Below are positions 16,487 to 24,293 of a DNA stretch of 64,000 nucleotides, one piece after another; the stretch's first letter is position 1; each line of letters begins with the position of its first letter. The DNA is taken from contig CAXXSG010000013.1 of the NCBI GenBank assembly GCA_963665915.2, forward strand, positions 372,001 through 436,000, in the 5' to 3' direction. The notes beneath the pieces are model-generated. The model searched no databases. It was not told where the DNA came from and worked only from the letters and a program-made list of their open reading frames with translations. This stretch comes from JAFGRU01 sp963665915. GTDB taxonomy: Bacteria; Desulfobacterota; Desulfuromonadia; Desulfuromonadales; JAAYDE01. A program made the position numbers and the translations under genes.

Positions 16487-16894
16487 ATGATAGCTAAAAA
16501 GGAAAAAATCCCACGCTCCGTTTATTCCCGCTATATACTAATGAGTCTGCCTGGTGTGGCCGGCTTTATCGTGATCCTGATCATCGTTTGGTGGTGGGTT
16601 GAACTGCCCGGCTGGCTTTTCTGGTTGCTGGTTGCTTTTTGGATTGCCAAAGAGGCGGTGCTGTTCCCTTTTGTCTGGCGGGCTTACGAGCCCAATGATG
16701 CCAGCCTGACCGGCGCCCTGGTCGGTGAATGCGGGCTCGTCAAAAAACGCCTGGCACCTTCCGGTTATGTGCAGGTTCGTGGCGAGCTTTGGCGGGCTGA
16801 ACGGATTGATGATGGGCCGCCGCTGGAAATCGAGCAACTTGTTCGCATCGAAAAAATGGAGGGGCTTACCCTATACGTGGTGCCGGACGATTGA
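16487..16894 (+). CDS. NfeD-like membrane protein
   Basis: 135 residues. Two hydrophobic segments (about 21-36 and 41-58, rich in Trp) are followed by a soluble C-terminal part with GALVGECGLVKKRLAPSGYVQVRGELWRA and EQLVRIEKMEGLTLYVVP, the OB-fold pattern of short NfeD proteins. These usually partner with a stomatin/SPFH gene, but none is adjacent, and the gene is enclosed by palindromes. A GGAGG lies rather far (about 20 bases) before the ATG, so the true start could be different. Confidence 0.7.
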   Translation: MIAKKEKIPRSVYSRYILMSLPGVAGFIVILIIVWWWVELPGWLFWLLVAFWIAKEAVLFPFVWRAYEPNDASLTGALVGECGLVKKRLAPSGYVQVRGELWRAERIDDGPPLEIEQLVRIEKMEGLTLYVVPDD

Positions 16895-16950
16895 GCAGCC
16901 TCTTTCAATGCAATAAAGCAAGAATGCCCCTTCATAAGAGCATCGATTTT

Positions 16951-17033
16951 GAATTAGGTATACTGTCCCTGGAACTCACACACAAAAGAAAAGTAGTGAT
17001 AGTTAAGTATACTGTCCCCAGAACTCCCAAAGA
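16951..17033 (+). repeat. Two REP-like right arms in tandem
   Basis: GAATTAGGTATACTGTCCCTGGAACTC and, 25 bases on, AGTTAAGTATACTGTCCCCAGAACTC. The second copy with its flank GTAGTGATAGTTA recurs at 18893-18922. Confidence 0.65.
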
Positions 17034-17141
17034 CAGATTAAAAAGGCCAGGTGGGCAAGAAGGATTGAAAGAAAAAACCACCGGAGGGCATTTGGAGGTT
17101 AAGGGAAATCTCCGTTTTCCCCTTGACTTTACTTATCATGG

Positions 17142-17292
17142 ATGTCCCCAGAACTTAACAGGACGGGCCTTGGGAAACGAGGCGTTCCTGAATTTGCTGG
17201 AGGCCAAGCTTATGCGGGCAGTTAAGCCTCGAAAACCTGGCCGGAAACGAAGACCAAAGGATGAAAAATAGGTATGGTGTCCCCCTGTTTCA
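17142..17292 (+). repeat. Mini-element derived from a RAYT 3' end, copy 1
   Basis: Bounded by GGATGTCCCCAGAACTTAACA on the left and AGGTATGGTGTCCCCC on the right. The inside encodes about 38 residues of the RAYT tail (GRALGNEAFLNLLEAKLMRA ... RRPKDEK). An element with the same left junction is at 18980-19132, so this shortened form seems to have been copied as a unit. Confidence 0.7.
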
Positions 17293-17446
17293 ATTTTAAA
17301 GGTAAAAAAGGGTCAGATTGATTTTTCCAGAAACATCCCTTTAGCTATTCGCCATTATTGGCCACCCAGCGGGTGTGGCAAAGCTCAACGCTCCTCTCAA
17401 TTTGATCTGCAGGCACCAAGAGGGAAATCCTGAACGGGGGGAATTC

Positions 17447-17523
17447 TGGGACAGAATTCTGGGGACAATATACAGAAGTAGCATCCAGTTTTGTGGGGTT
17501 AGGTATAATGTCCCCAGAACTTG
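17447..17523 (+). repeat. REP-like palindrome pair
   Basis: TTCTGGGGACAATATACAG and TTAGGTATAATGTCCCCAGAA, about 27 bases apart; arms pair over most of their length. Confidence 0.7.
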
Positions 17524-17593
17524 AAAAGATTTTTTAGGGGTTAGCAAAGAGTCAAACGGAGATTTGACCCCTTTCTTTGTGAATCTCGGAAAG

Positions 17594-17662
17594 TGAATCT
17601 GTCCCCGTTTCTCCTGACCAATCAATATTTTGGGGTTAGGTATACTGTCCCCGGAATTCCCG
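17594..17662 (+). repeat. REP-like palindrome pair
   Basis: CTGTCCCCGTTTCTCCTGACC on the left and GGTTAGGTATACTGTCCCC on the right, preceded by a partial copy of the 116-bp repeat. Confidence 0.65.
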
Positions 17663-17864
17663 CAGAACTCGGTCCTATTTCGACAAGGAGATCGATTGAT
17701 AGAATATCATTGAAGGTGGACTTTCAATTGTCCAAACATCTGATAGGTTTAAAGACAGAACGTGACTGAATCCCGTTGGCCTTCAATCACGTATTTTGTG
17801 TAAACATCAGCCACCTATCAGTTTTTGGATCAACACATCAATCCTAAAAAAGGAGAGAAGCACC

Positions 17865-18035
17865 ATGTCTGAGACTATCTGTCATTGCATGAACGTCGAT
17901 CGTGAAACCATAGTCAAAGCCATTAAAGAAAAAAATCTGACGACAGTCGAGGAAGTCAAGGACGCCACCTCTGCAGGAACTGGCTGTGGTAGCTGTATCC
18001 CTGATATTGAAGAAATCCTGGCGGAAAACACCTGA
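17865..18035 (+). CDS. BFD-type (2Fe-2S)-binding protein
   Basis: 56 residues from the ATG at 17865, with AAGGAGAG ten bases upstream. The four iron-sulfur ligands of the BFD (bacterioferritin-associated ferredoxin) fold are C6, C8, C41 and C44 in ICHCMN and GTGCGSCIPDI. Such small stand-alone BFD proteins are common in anaerobic deltaproteobacteria and usually donate or sense iron-sulfur/electron status; the exact partner is unknown. The gene has its own terminator at 18070 and its own spacer, so it looks monocistronic. Confidence 0.85.
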   Translation: MSETICHCMNVDRETIVKAIKEKNLTTVEEVKDATSAGTGCGSCIPDIEEILAENT

Positions 18036-18069
18036 TCACATCCCTTAAATCTGAATTAAACAGCAGAAC

Positions 18070-18110
18070 AAAGGCGGGCAGCTTTTACGGCGCCCCGCCT
18101 TTTTTTTTGT
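18070..18110 (+). terminator. Rho-independent terminator after the BFD gene
   Basis: AAAGGCGGG ... CCCGCC followed by nine T, 35 bases after the stop codon. Confidence 0.85.
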
Positions 18111-18177
18111 GCGCCAGGCATAAGAAAATAGGGAGACTTAACACCTATTTACAAGGATGGGGTGTAGGGTCATCCGT

Positions 18178-18202
18178 AGTTCCGGGGACAGTATACTTAT
18201 CT
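18178..18202 (+). repeat. REP-like left arm before RAYT copy 3
   Basis: AGTTCCGGGGACAGTATACTTA lies 35 bases before the ATG of the third RAYT gene, the same arrangement as at copies 1 and 2. Confidence 0.65.
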
Positions 18203-18236
18203 TTGACATACACTAAAGCACAGTTAGAGTTCATTT

Positions 18237-18898
18237 ATGGCTAGAATCGCCCGTGTCATAGCCCCTGGATATCCCCATCATATTACCCAGCGAGGCAATC
18301 GTCGTCAGCAAACATTTTTTTGCGAGGAAGACTACCTTGTGTACATTGATTTGATGGCGCATTGGTGCCAAAAGCATAATGTTGAAATCTGGGCTTGGTG
18401 CCTGATGCCTAATCACGTTCATTTAATCGCAGTACCAAAAACAGAGGAAGGTCTGGCCCGTGCTATCGGTGAAGCACATCGCCGGTATACCCGGCATGTT
18501 AATTTTCGCCAAAAATGGCGGGGGCATTTATGGCAGGAAAGATTTGCCTCTTTTCCCATGGATATACAGTATTTATTAGCGACAGCGCGGTATATCGAAA
18601 TGAATCCGGTAGCAGCGGGATTGGTGTCGAAGCCTGAAGATTATAGCTGGAGCAGTGCCCGTGGACACCTTCAAGCTCAAGATGACAAACTGGCAAGGGT
18701 TGCTCCGTTATTGGGAATAATTCCTGACTGGAAAAGCTATTTAAGACTATCATCAAATGATGAGGTTGATTTAATCATGTCGCCATGAGCGTACCGGCCG
18801 CCCCTTGGGTGGAATTGCTTTTGTAGAAGATCTGGAACATAAACTGGGGCGTGTATTGAAACCCCAAAAGCCTGGGCCACAAAAGAAATGCAGTGATA
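18237..18898 (+). pseudogene. REP-associated tyrosine transposase (RAYT), copy 3, frameshifted
   Basis: A diverged relative of copies 1 and 2 (TQRGNRRQQTFFCEEDYLVY, CLMPNHVHLIAVPKTEEGLA, RYIEMNPVAAGL). HUH motif and catalytic tyrosine are present. The frame stops at 18788 (183 residues), but from about 18780 another frame continues HERTGRPLGGIAF ... LKPQKPGPQKK to a stop near 18898, the expected tail. A one-base slip near 18775-18782 therefore separates the tail. The catalytic domain may still be made; the basic tail is lost. Confidence 0.85.
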
Positions 18899-18925
18899 GT
18901 TAGGTATACTGTCCCCAGAACTCCG
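18893..18925 (+). repeat. REP-like right arm after RAYT copy 3
   Basis: AGTGATAGTTAGGTATACTG followed by TCCCCAGAACTCC. Confidence 0.65.
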
Positions 18926-18979
18926 GCTATTTTCCTTTAATTTTTGGAGCAAGAGTCAAACGGAGATTTGACCCCTTTA

Positions 18980-19132
18980 TTTGGATGTCCCCAGAACTTA
19001 ACAAGACGGGCCTTGGGGAACGAGGAGTTCCTGAACTCGCTGGCGGCTAAGCTTATGCGGGCAGTTAAGCCTCGAAAATCTGGGCGGAAACGAAGACCAA
19101 AGGATGAAAAACAGGTAAGATGTCCCCCTGTT
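18980..19132 (+). repeat. Mini-element derived from a RAYT 3' end, copy 2
   Basis: Same left junction (GGATGTCCCCAGAACTTAACA) and RAYT-tail coding as at 17142, ending CAGGTAAGATGTCCCCC. Confidence 0.7.
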
Positions 19133-19235
19133 TCTGTTAAGTTTTTGAGTGTGGAAATGTTGTGGCAGGAAAAGAAGTTCGCAGAGAATGTGAATATTTC
19201 AAGAACGTCCCCTGCCTTCTTCTGACCCATCAAAA

Positions 19236-19275
19236 TTTTTTGGTTAGGTATACTGTCCCTGGAACTGTCCCCAAT
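19236..19275 (+). repeat. REP-like right arm abutting the aminopeptidase gene
   Basis: GGTTAGGTATACTGTCCCTGGAAC ends 14 bases before the start codon at 19289. Confidence 0.65.
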
Positions 19276-19288
19276 ATGACTGGAGAAA

Positions 19289-20050
19289 ATGATGGTTGTT
19301 ATTAAGACCCGGGAAGAGATAGAAAAAATGAGAAGGGCGGGAAATCTTGCTGCCCAAGTATTGTTTTATATTGGACCCTTTGTTAAGGAAGGTGTCTCCA
19401 CACAATATTTGAACGATCTCTGCGAAGAATTTACCCAAGAACATGGCGCGATTTCAGCTCCATTGAATTATTATGGATTTCCGAAGAGTATTTGCACGTC
19501 AATCAATGACGTCGTTTGCCACGGGATCCCTTCCGAAAACGATATTCTCAAGGATGGCGATATTGTCAATGTCGATATAACTGTAATTCTGGATGGTTAC
19601 CATGGAGATACCTCCTATACTTTTCTGATTGGTGATGTTGATGAAAAAATACAGAAGCTGGTGCGTAGAACAGAAAAAGCCATGTACCGAGGGATCGCTG
19701 CAATTAAACCAGGAAAATATTTATTTGAAATAGGTAAAGCCACCGAGAAATATATCAATAAGTTTAATTACTCTATTGTCAGGGCTTACGGTGGACATGG
19801 TATCGGCAAACAATTCCACGAAGATCCTCATGTCCTTCATCATTATAACCCTGAAAATAGAGTCCGACTGCAAGAAGGGATGATTTTCACCGTTGAGCCT
19901 ATGATTAATATGGGGAAATCTTATGATGTAGAGACATCCAAAATAGATGGGTGGACTACTACGACGACTGACGGAAGTGTCAGCGCGCAGTTTGAGCATA
20001 CCGTTCTGGTCACTGCTGAGGGCGCTGAGATTTTGACCAAGGTATCGTGA
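19289..20050 (+). CDS. map: Methionine aminopeptidase, type I
   Basis: 253 residues; removes the initiator Met from new proteins. All catalytic residues line up with E. coli MetAP: H78 (VVCHGIP), D96 and D107 (VNVDIT, YHGDTSY), H170 (GGHGIGK), E203 (TVEPMI) and E236 (FEHTVL). The ribosome site is GGAGA before ATG at 19289. It starts within a few bases of one palindrome and ends before another, so it appears to be a passenger in the RAYT field. A housekeeping copy usually sits in the ribosomal-protein cluster, which is not in this window, so this is probably an extra copy. Confidence 0.92.
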   Translation: MMVVIKTREEIEKMRRAGNLAAQVLFYIGPFVKEGVSTQYLNDLCEEFTQEHGAISAPLNYYGFPKSICTSINDVVCHGIPSENDILKDGDIVNVDITVILDGYHGDTSYTFLIGDVDEKIQKLVRRTEKAMYRGIAAIKPGKYLFEIGKATEKYINKFNYSIVRAYGGHGIGKQFHEDPHVLHHYNPENRVRLQEGMIFTVEPMINMGKSYDVETSKIDGWTTTTTDGSVSAQFEHTVLVTAEGAEILTKVS

Positions 20051-20067
20051 TCATTATCTGAGTGGGA

Positions 20068-20112
20068 GAGGGTAGATTCAAGTTCAAAGTGCACCACCTG
20101 AGTTAATAATAG
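20068..20112. repeat. Short remnant of the IS1595-side junction
   Basis: ATTCAAGTTCAAAGTGCACC followed by ACCTGAGTTAATAATAGAACGAGAC matches 9681-9722 (with changes), the stretch beside the IS1595 remnant. Confidence 0.5.
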
Positions 20113-20134
20113 AACGAGACAGATCATTTTATCG

Positions 20135-20187
20135 GACAGGAGTTCCGGAACTCAAAGGATGAGAAATAGGTATGATGTCCCCCTCTT
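20135..20187 (+). repeat. REP-like end with the last codons of a RAYT gene
   Basis: GGAGTTCCGGAACTCAAAGG, then the last RAYT codons, then AGGTATGATGTCCCCC. Confidence 0.6.
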
Positions 20188-20190
20188 TGT

Positions 20191-20682
20191 TTGTATCCTT
20201 CAGCAAGTGAACTGACGGAGAGGAAGAACCGACTTGTCCAGGGGCATAGCATTGTCGTCAACTATACCAATTATAAAATGGGGTATTCTATTCTCTCGCT
20301 GGAAGCGCCGAAAAAAGGTAAAAGATCACGCTACGGGTCTCCGGCCTCAATTCTGGCGACTCTCGATGAGGGAATCATTGATCAGATTCTGCAACAAAGA
20401 TCAATTTCGTTCAAGGCGGATGCAGAACCATATTCCAAAAGAAAGCTGTTAAGCGATTTGCTATGCAGCGACCTTGGCAAAGATGCCCGGCGGATGCGCC
20501 CAGAACCGATATATATTGACTGGGGAAAGGATTGCACCTTTTCCACTCGGGATATCCCGCGATCCCGTCTTGATAGCTATGCGGCTGCCGTACAGCAGCA
20601 TAAGAGTGATGAAATCGCTACCATTTCTGGACGAGTTCCGAGGACAGCATACTTAATCTCAAAAAAATCGATGGTTAATTAG
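20191..20682 (+). pseudogene. Duplicated 3' third of the DUF4015-type gene
   Basis: From about 20194 to 20681 this is nearly base-identical to 14812-15298, differing in AAGGAG/AGGAAG near the start. It encodes only the last ~160 residues, without signal peptide or barrel motifs, and has no credible start. It includes the palindrome-encoded C-terminus and ends at TTAATTA, where the IS5-type element begins. It is a copied fragment, not a working gene. Confidence 0.9.
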
Positions 20683-22203
20683 TCGTCCCTGAAAAACTAT
20701 AACCACTTGAAATAATTGATTTAAAATTCATCTTAAAGTTGTTAAAATCACCAGAAATAGTAGTTCAGCCTTTAAAACATGGTGATTTTATGAAGCCAAA
20801 AGATAAGCAGAATGACCAAGCCGATCTATTTCGTTCGCGACTCGTCCAGATCCTGAACCGTGAGCATCCGTTGTTCGTGTTGGCGGATCAGATTGACTGG
20901 TCGGTCTTCGATAAAAAGTTCGGTGCCCTCTATTCCGAAAAAGGCCGCCCTGGTAAATCAACCCGCCTGATGGTCGGTTTGCATTATCTCAAGCACGCCT
21001 TCGATGAGAGTGACGAGTCCGTCGTTGTTGGACTGCTGGAAAACCCTTATTGGCAGTATTTCTGCGGGTTCGAGTTTTTCATTCACAATCTGCCGGTCGA
21101 TCCGACCTCCATGACCCGCTGGCGCAAGCGGATCGGCCCGAAGAACATGGCGCAATTGCTTAGCGAAACCCTGGAAACGGCCAAGCGTGAAAAGCATTTG
21201 ACCAAGCAGCACATGGAGCGGGTCAACGTCGATACCACGGTTCAGGAGAAGGCTATCGCCTATCCAACCGATTCGCGCCTGTACCACAAGGCCCGGGTTT
21301 TGTTGGTCAAGGCCGCCAAGGATCGCGGTATCTCGTTGCGTCAAAGCTATCTGCGGCTGGGAAAAAAGGCGCTGATCATGAACGGTCGCTATGCGCATGC
21401 CCGGCAGATGAAGCGGTCCAAACGTGAGCAGAAGAGACTCAAAAACTTTCTCGGTCGGGTGTATCGCAACATCCTGCGCAACTGTCCGCAGCCCGATGAA
21501 CAATTGGCCGAACTACTGGCCAATGCAAAACAGCTTCTGGCGCAGCAGCGTCATAGCAAGAAGAAGCTGTACAGCCTGCACGCTCCCGAGGTGGAATGCA
21601 TCGCCAAAGGCAAGGTCCACAAGAAGTACGAATTCGGCTGCAAGGTTTCGGTCGTCACGACTTCCAAGGACAACTGGATCGTCGGCGTCGAAGCCCTACA
21701 CCATAATCCTTTTGATGGGCACACCCTCGCGGGAGCTCTGAAGCAGTTGAAGCAAATCGTCGGCTGGGAAGCCGAAAATGCTTACTGCGACAAAGGCTAC
21801 AAGGGCAACCCGAAACAGTTGGGTAACACCGCAATCCATCTCGCCAATCGGCGCAAAAGCAGCATGATGCCAAGCGAATGGCGCTGGTTTAAACGGCGCA
21901 GTGCCATTGAGCCGGTGATCGGTCACATGAAGCAGGACAACCGGATGGATCGCAACTATCTCAAAGGCTCCGACGGCGATAAGGTGAACGCCATCCTGGC
22001 TGCCTGCGGTTTCAATCTGAGAAAGCTGCTGCGAGCTTTCTTTTGGCTTTTTTTCAAAGAGCTGGAACGGCTCAAATTACTGCTGCAGCCGTTCAAAATT
22101 GTCTTCGGTCAGACTGTCGGGACGGTTTGAGAATTTAACGTTGAGTCCGGCGAACTAAGCTTATGTCTGCTAGACCGCCGAATTCGAATTTTTCAGGGAC
22201 GAC
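20682..22203 (+). mobile_element. IS5-family insertion sequence, complete
   Basis: 1522 bp bounded by 15-bp perfect terminal inverted repeats GTCGTCCCTGAAAAA (20682-20696) and TTTTTCAGGGACGAC (22189-22203). Both ends are flanked by TA, a possible 2-bp target duplication. It carries one intact transposase gene. It inserted at the end of the duplicated DUF4015 fragment on one side and inside an AbiGi-like gene on the other. Confidence 0.88.
20739..22130 (+). CDS. IS5-family transposase
   Basis: 463 residues as an open frame; the ATG at 20790 (MKPKDKQNDQADLFRSRL) is the likelier start. DDE-type transposase: first Asp in RVNVDTTVQEKA, second in NAYCDKGYKGN, Glu in RRSAIEPVIGHMKQDNRM with the following Y-L of the YREK-like signature. 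N-terminal LVQILNREHPLFVLADQIDW is typical of the large IS5 group. The gene is intact, with both IS ends in place, so the element may be active. Confidence 0.92.
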   Translation: MLKSPEIVVQPLKHGDFMKPKDKQNDQADLFRSRLVQILNREHPLFVLADQIDWSVFDKKFGALYSEKGRPGKSTRLMVGLHYLKHAFDESDESVVVGLLENPYWQYFCGFEFFIHNLPVDPTSMTRWRKRIGPKNMAQLLSETLETAKREKHLTKQHMERVNVDTTVQEKAIAYPTDSRLYHKARVLLVKAAKDRGISLRQSYLRLGKKALIMNGRYAHARQMKRSKREQKRLKNFLGRVYRNILRNCPQPDEQLAELLANAKQLLAQQRHSKKKLYSLHAPEVECIAKGKVHKKYEFGCKVSVVTTSKDNWIVGVEALHHNPFDGHTLAGALKQLKQIVGWEAENAYCDKGYKGNPKQLGNTAIHLANRRKSSMMPSEWRWFKRRSAIEPVIGHMKQDNRMDRNYLKGSDGDKVNAILAACGFNLRKLLRAFFWLFFKELERLKLLLQPFKIVFGQTVGTV

Positions 22204-22205
22204 TA

Positions 22206-22323
22206 CCCTAGGAAGAAAATAGCGAATTACTTCTCGATCATTTCTCATCCAGGCAAAACCATGCTCAAGTATGTTTTTTACCGCATCCGCTGATTCTGTG
22301 AAATGAGTCAATTTAGTCGTCAT
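22206..22323 (-). pseudogene. AbiGi-like abortive-infection protein, truncated by the IS
   Basis: The first 39 codons read MTTKLTHFTESADAVKNILE and HGFAWMRNDREVIRYFLPR, the pattern at the start of the AbiGi (putative abortive phage resistance antitoxin) family. Coding then runs into the right end of the IS5-type element at 22203. The remainder is not found on the other side of the IS, so it was deleted. It begins 11 bases after the end of the HEPN-like gene and would have been its operon partner. The family call rests on 39 residues. Confidence 0.5.
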
Positions 22324-22334
22324 ATTGTAGCTTT

Positions 22335-23237
22335 TTAGGTTTTTTCAGAATTATTTTTTTTCATGAAATCAAGCACATGGAAGCAAAGGCGCATTGAGAT
22401 ATGTAAAGCCATTAAAGCCTCATTTAACGATACTTTTTCTTCATCATATCTAATGCTTGGTGAACACTGAATAACTTGCAAATCTTGTTTTGGTATAGCC
22501 GGAAGCCCTTGACTTTCAGCAGTATTTGTTAAAAAAACAAGATCATGGGTTCGTTCGAATTTTTGCCCGCAACCATCTAAAAATGCTTTTAATATTTTTT
22601 CCATCGCTTGCAGGGAGGACCATTTTGATAAACCAAAGTGCCTGCCAAACACATGAAAAGACGAGGCTTCAATGTCAGCTAAACCCTTTGCAACCAAATC
22701 CTTTTCCTTGAAAGTTTTTGAAAGATCATTAAAAGAGTAACAAAAATGGAACATGTCCAAGATATAACATTTGGCTTTAAAACTCATTCTTTTAGCTATT
22801 TTTGGAGTAAGCCCCTCAACGTAATCCAACACATTGATTAACCTATTTTCCCCAAGTTTTCTTTTTTCTTGGCCCATTTCATCTGGATCGGCCACCATGA
22901 AGACTTTTCCCACAATCAAAGGGCATTTTAAACAGTAAATATCGCCTGAAATTTCAACTGGTAGAGACCAAACGCTAAAATCATATTCAAGCTTTTCACC
23001 ATACAAATCATCAAACCATTCAAAAATCCGCAATGAAAGGTCATCACCTGAAAAAACTTGATCTTGAGGAGGTCTATTTGGTAAAGGGCCAATTGGAAGC
23101 CCAATTCCAAGTTTTTGGCAAACTTTACTTAGGCTCCTTAATGGCCGTGCATGAATTGGAACATTCTCTTTTTGCAATTCATAGTTAACAAGCTCCATCA
23201 ATTTTTGGAACTGGTTTTCATCGAGAAGTTGATTCAT
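22335..23237 (-). CDS. Putative HEPN-domain protein, upstream partner of the AbiGi-like gene
   Basis: 309 residues from 23264, or 300 from the ATG at 23237, which has GAGG at proper spacing and is preferred. The N-terminal two thirds are unrecognised (a C-x(2)-C in YCLKCP near residue 112). The last ~100 residues look like a HEPN domain: SLQAMEKILKAFLDGCG followed by KFERTHDLVFL, then VSLNEALMALHISMRLC. The R-T-H-D stretch resembles the HEPN KHDL/Rx4-6H area. HEPN proteins are often RNases or toxins. It precedes a broken AbiGi-like gene, suggesting a defence or toxin-antitoxin pair; this is inference. Confidence 0.5.
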   Translation of the reverse strand: MNQLLDENQFQKLMELVNYELQKENVPIHARPLRSLSKVCQKLGIGLPIGPLPNRPPQDQVFSGDDLSLRIFEWFDDLYGEKLEYDFSVWSLPVEISGDIYCLKCPLIVGKVFMVADPDEMGQEKRKLGENRLINVLDYVEGLTPKIAKRMSFKAKCYILDMFHFCYSFNDLSKTFKEKDLVAKGLADIEASSFHVFGRHFGLSKWSSLQAMEKILKAFLDGCGQKFERTHDLVFLTNTAESQGLPAIPKQDLQVIQCSPSIRYDEEKVSLNEALMALHISMRLCFHVLDFMKKNNSEKT

Positions 23238-23333
23238 TCCAAAACCTCGAATTTGGTTTTGCATGGAATTAGAAGTCTAATGGCCAAAAATGGGGACAGG
23301 GTGGGGACAAACTCACAATCCCCTTTCGTTTTA

Positions 23334-23372
23334 ACTAAAAGCAAAGGGGTCAGCAATCATGCTAACCCCTTG
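23334..23372 (-). terminator. Terminator downstream of tRNA-Ser
   Basis: On the minus strand AAGGGGTTAGC - ATGATT - GCTGACCCCTT, then TGCTTTT, just after the tRNA 3' end. Confidence 0.75.
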
Positions 23373-23380
23373 GTTTTATT

Positions 23381-23468
23381 TGGCGGAGAGGGAGGGATTC
23401 GAACCCCCGGTGGGTTTCCCCACAATTGATTTCGAGTCAATCACCTTCGGCCACTCGGACACCTCTCC
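23381..23468 (-). tRNA. tRNA-Ser (anticodon CGA)
   Basis: 88 nt including CCA. Acceptor GGAGAGG pairs with CCTCTCC; the anticodon arm is TTGA-CTCGAAA-TCAA with CGA in the centre; a long variable arm (GTGGGGAAACCCAC) is typical of Ser tRNAs; the T arm contains GGTTCGAATCC. It marks the right border of the accessory region, a common integration site, but I found no repeated 3' end further left. Confidence 0.95.
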
Positions 23469-23558
23469 GCTGGGTTATCAAGTCCAAATTAAGTAGCAGT
23501 TTTTTTATGTCGGTGCAAGAAAAAGAAAGGCGGCCCAACCCGCCGGTGTGGGAATCGG

Positions 23559-24080
23559 TTATTTTTTATTGCGTTGGCGCAGGGCGGAGAAAAAGTCGCT
23601 CAGTATCCGGCTGCAGGCTTCCTGTTCAACGCCTTCGCTGACCTCGACGCAGTGGTTGAAACGCTCGTCCGCAGCCAGGTTGTAGAGGGAGCCTGCGGCG
23701 CCGACCTTGGGGTCGCGGCAGCCGAAGACAAGGCGTGGGATGCGCGCGAGGATGATCGCGCCCATGCACATCACACAGGGCTCGAGGGTGACGTAGAGCG
23801 TGCAGTCGCAGAGTCGCCAGAACCCGGTGTTGCGGGCCGCCTCGCGGATGGCGATCATCTCGGCGTGGGTCGTGGGGTCCTGGCTGGTCTCCCGAAGGTT
23901 ATAGCCGCGTGCGATCACTTCCCCGTTGAGGACGATGACCGCCCCTACCGGGACCTCATCCAACTCGGCGGCTTTCTCTGCCTCGCGGAGGGCCTCCCGC
24001 ATGAATATTTTTTCTTGCTCGATCACAGGTGTTTTCCCGCAATTAATCTTTGTAAATGTGTGTTTGACCCTTTCTAGCAT
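23559..24080 (-). CDS. tadA: tRNA-specific adenosine deaminase
   Basis: Converts A34 to inosine in tRNA-Arg(ACG). The open frame is 173 residues, but the ATG at 24080 has no ribosome site; a GTG near 24023 (VIEQEKIFMREAL) or the ATG at 24002 would give the usual length. Zinc deaminase motifs are H72-A-E74 (TTHAEMIA) and P101-C-V-M-C105. The core ALREAEKAAELDEVPVGAV is standard TadA. It lies directly upstream (in its own direction) of tRNA-Ser. Confidence 0.93.
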   Translation of the reverse strand: MLERVKHTFTKINCGKTPVIEQEKIFMREALREAEKAAELDEVPVGAVIVLNGEVIARGYNLRETSQDPTTHAEMIAIREAARNTGFWRLCDCTLYVTLEPCVMCMGAIILARIPRLVFGCRDPKVGAAGSLYNLAADERFNHCVEVSEGVEQEACSRILSDFFSALRQRNKK

Positions 24081-24293
24081 TTCAGTTCGGTAAACTCAAG
24101 CTATGGCAATCGTTTGTTTGTTGGTCTGACTTTGCCGAAAACGATCAGGGCTGGAAACATTGTTGAAAAGGGTTAACGTGTTGTTTAGCGAGGGGATAAA
24201 TTATTAGTCGACTGATGCGGGGCATGGAGACCTTATATTATGGCGGTGATTAATGAGGGAAAAATAAGCCTGTCCCGACCCTCCCTTTTTTGT

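Noticed and set aside
2119..20690. Palindrome series considered as a CRISPR array
   Set aside because: Spacing between arms is irregular (tens of bases to kilobases), arms come in inverted orientation, and no cas gene is present.
23290..23315. GGGGACAGGGTGGGGACAAAC as another REP-like arm
   Set aside because: Shares only GGGGACA with the family and lacks the TATACC half.
23381..23468. tRNA-Ser as an attachment site of an integrated island
   Set aside because: No second copy of the tRNA 3' end is visible to the left and no integrase gene is adjacent; the position is only suggestive.
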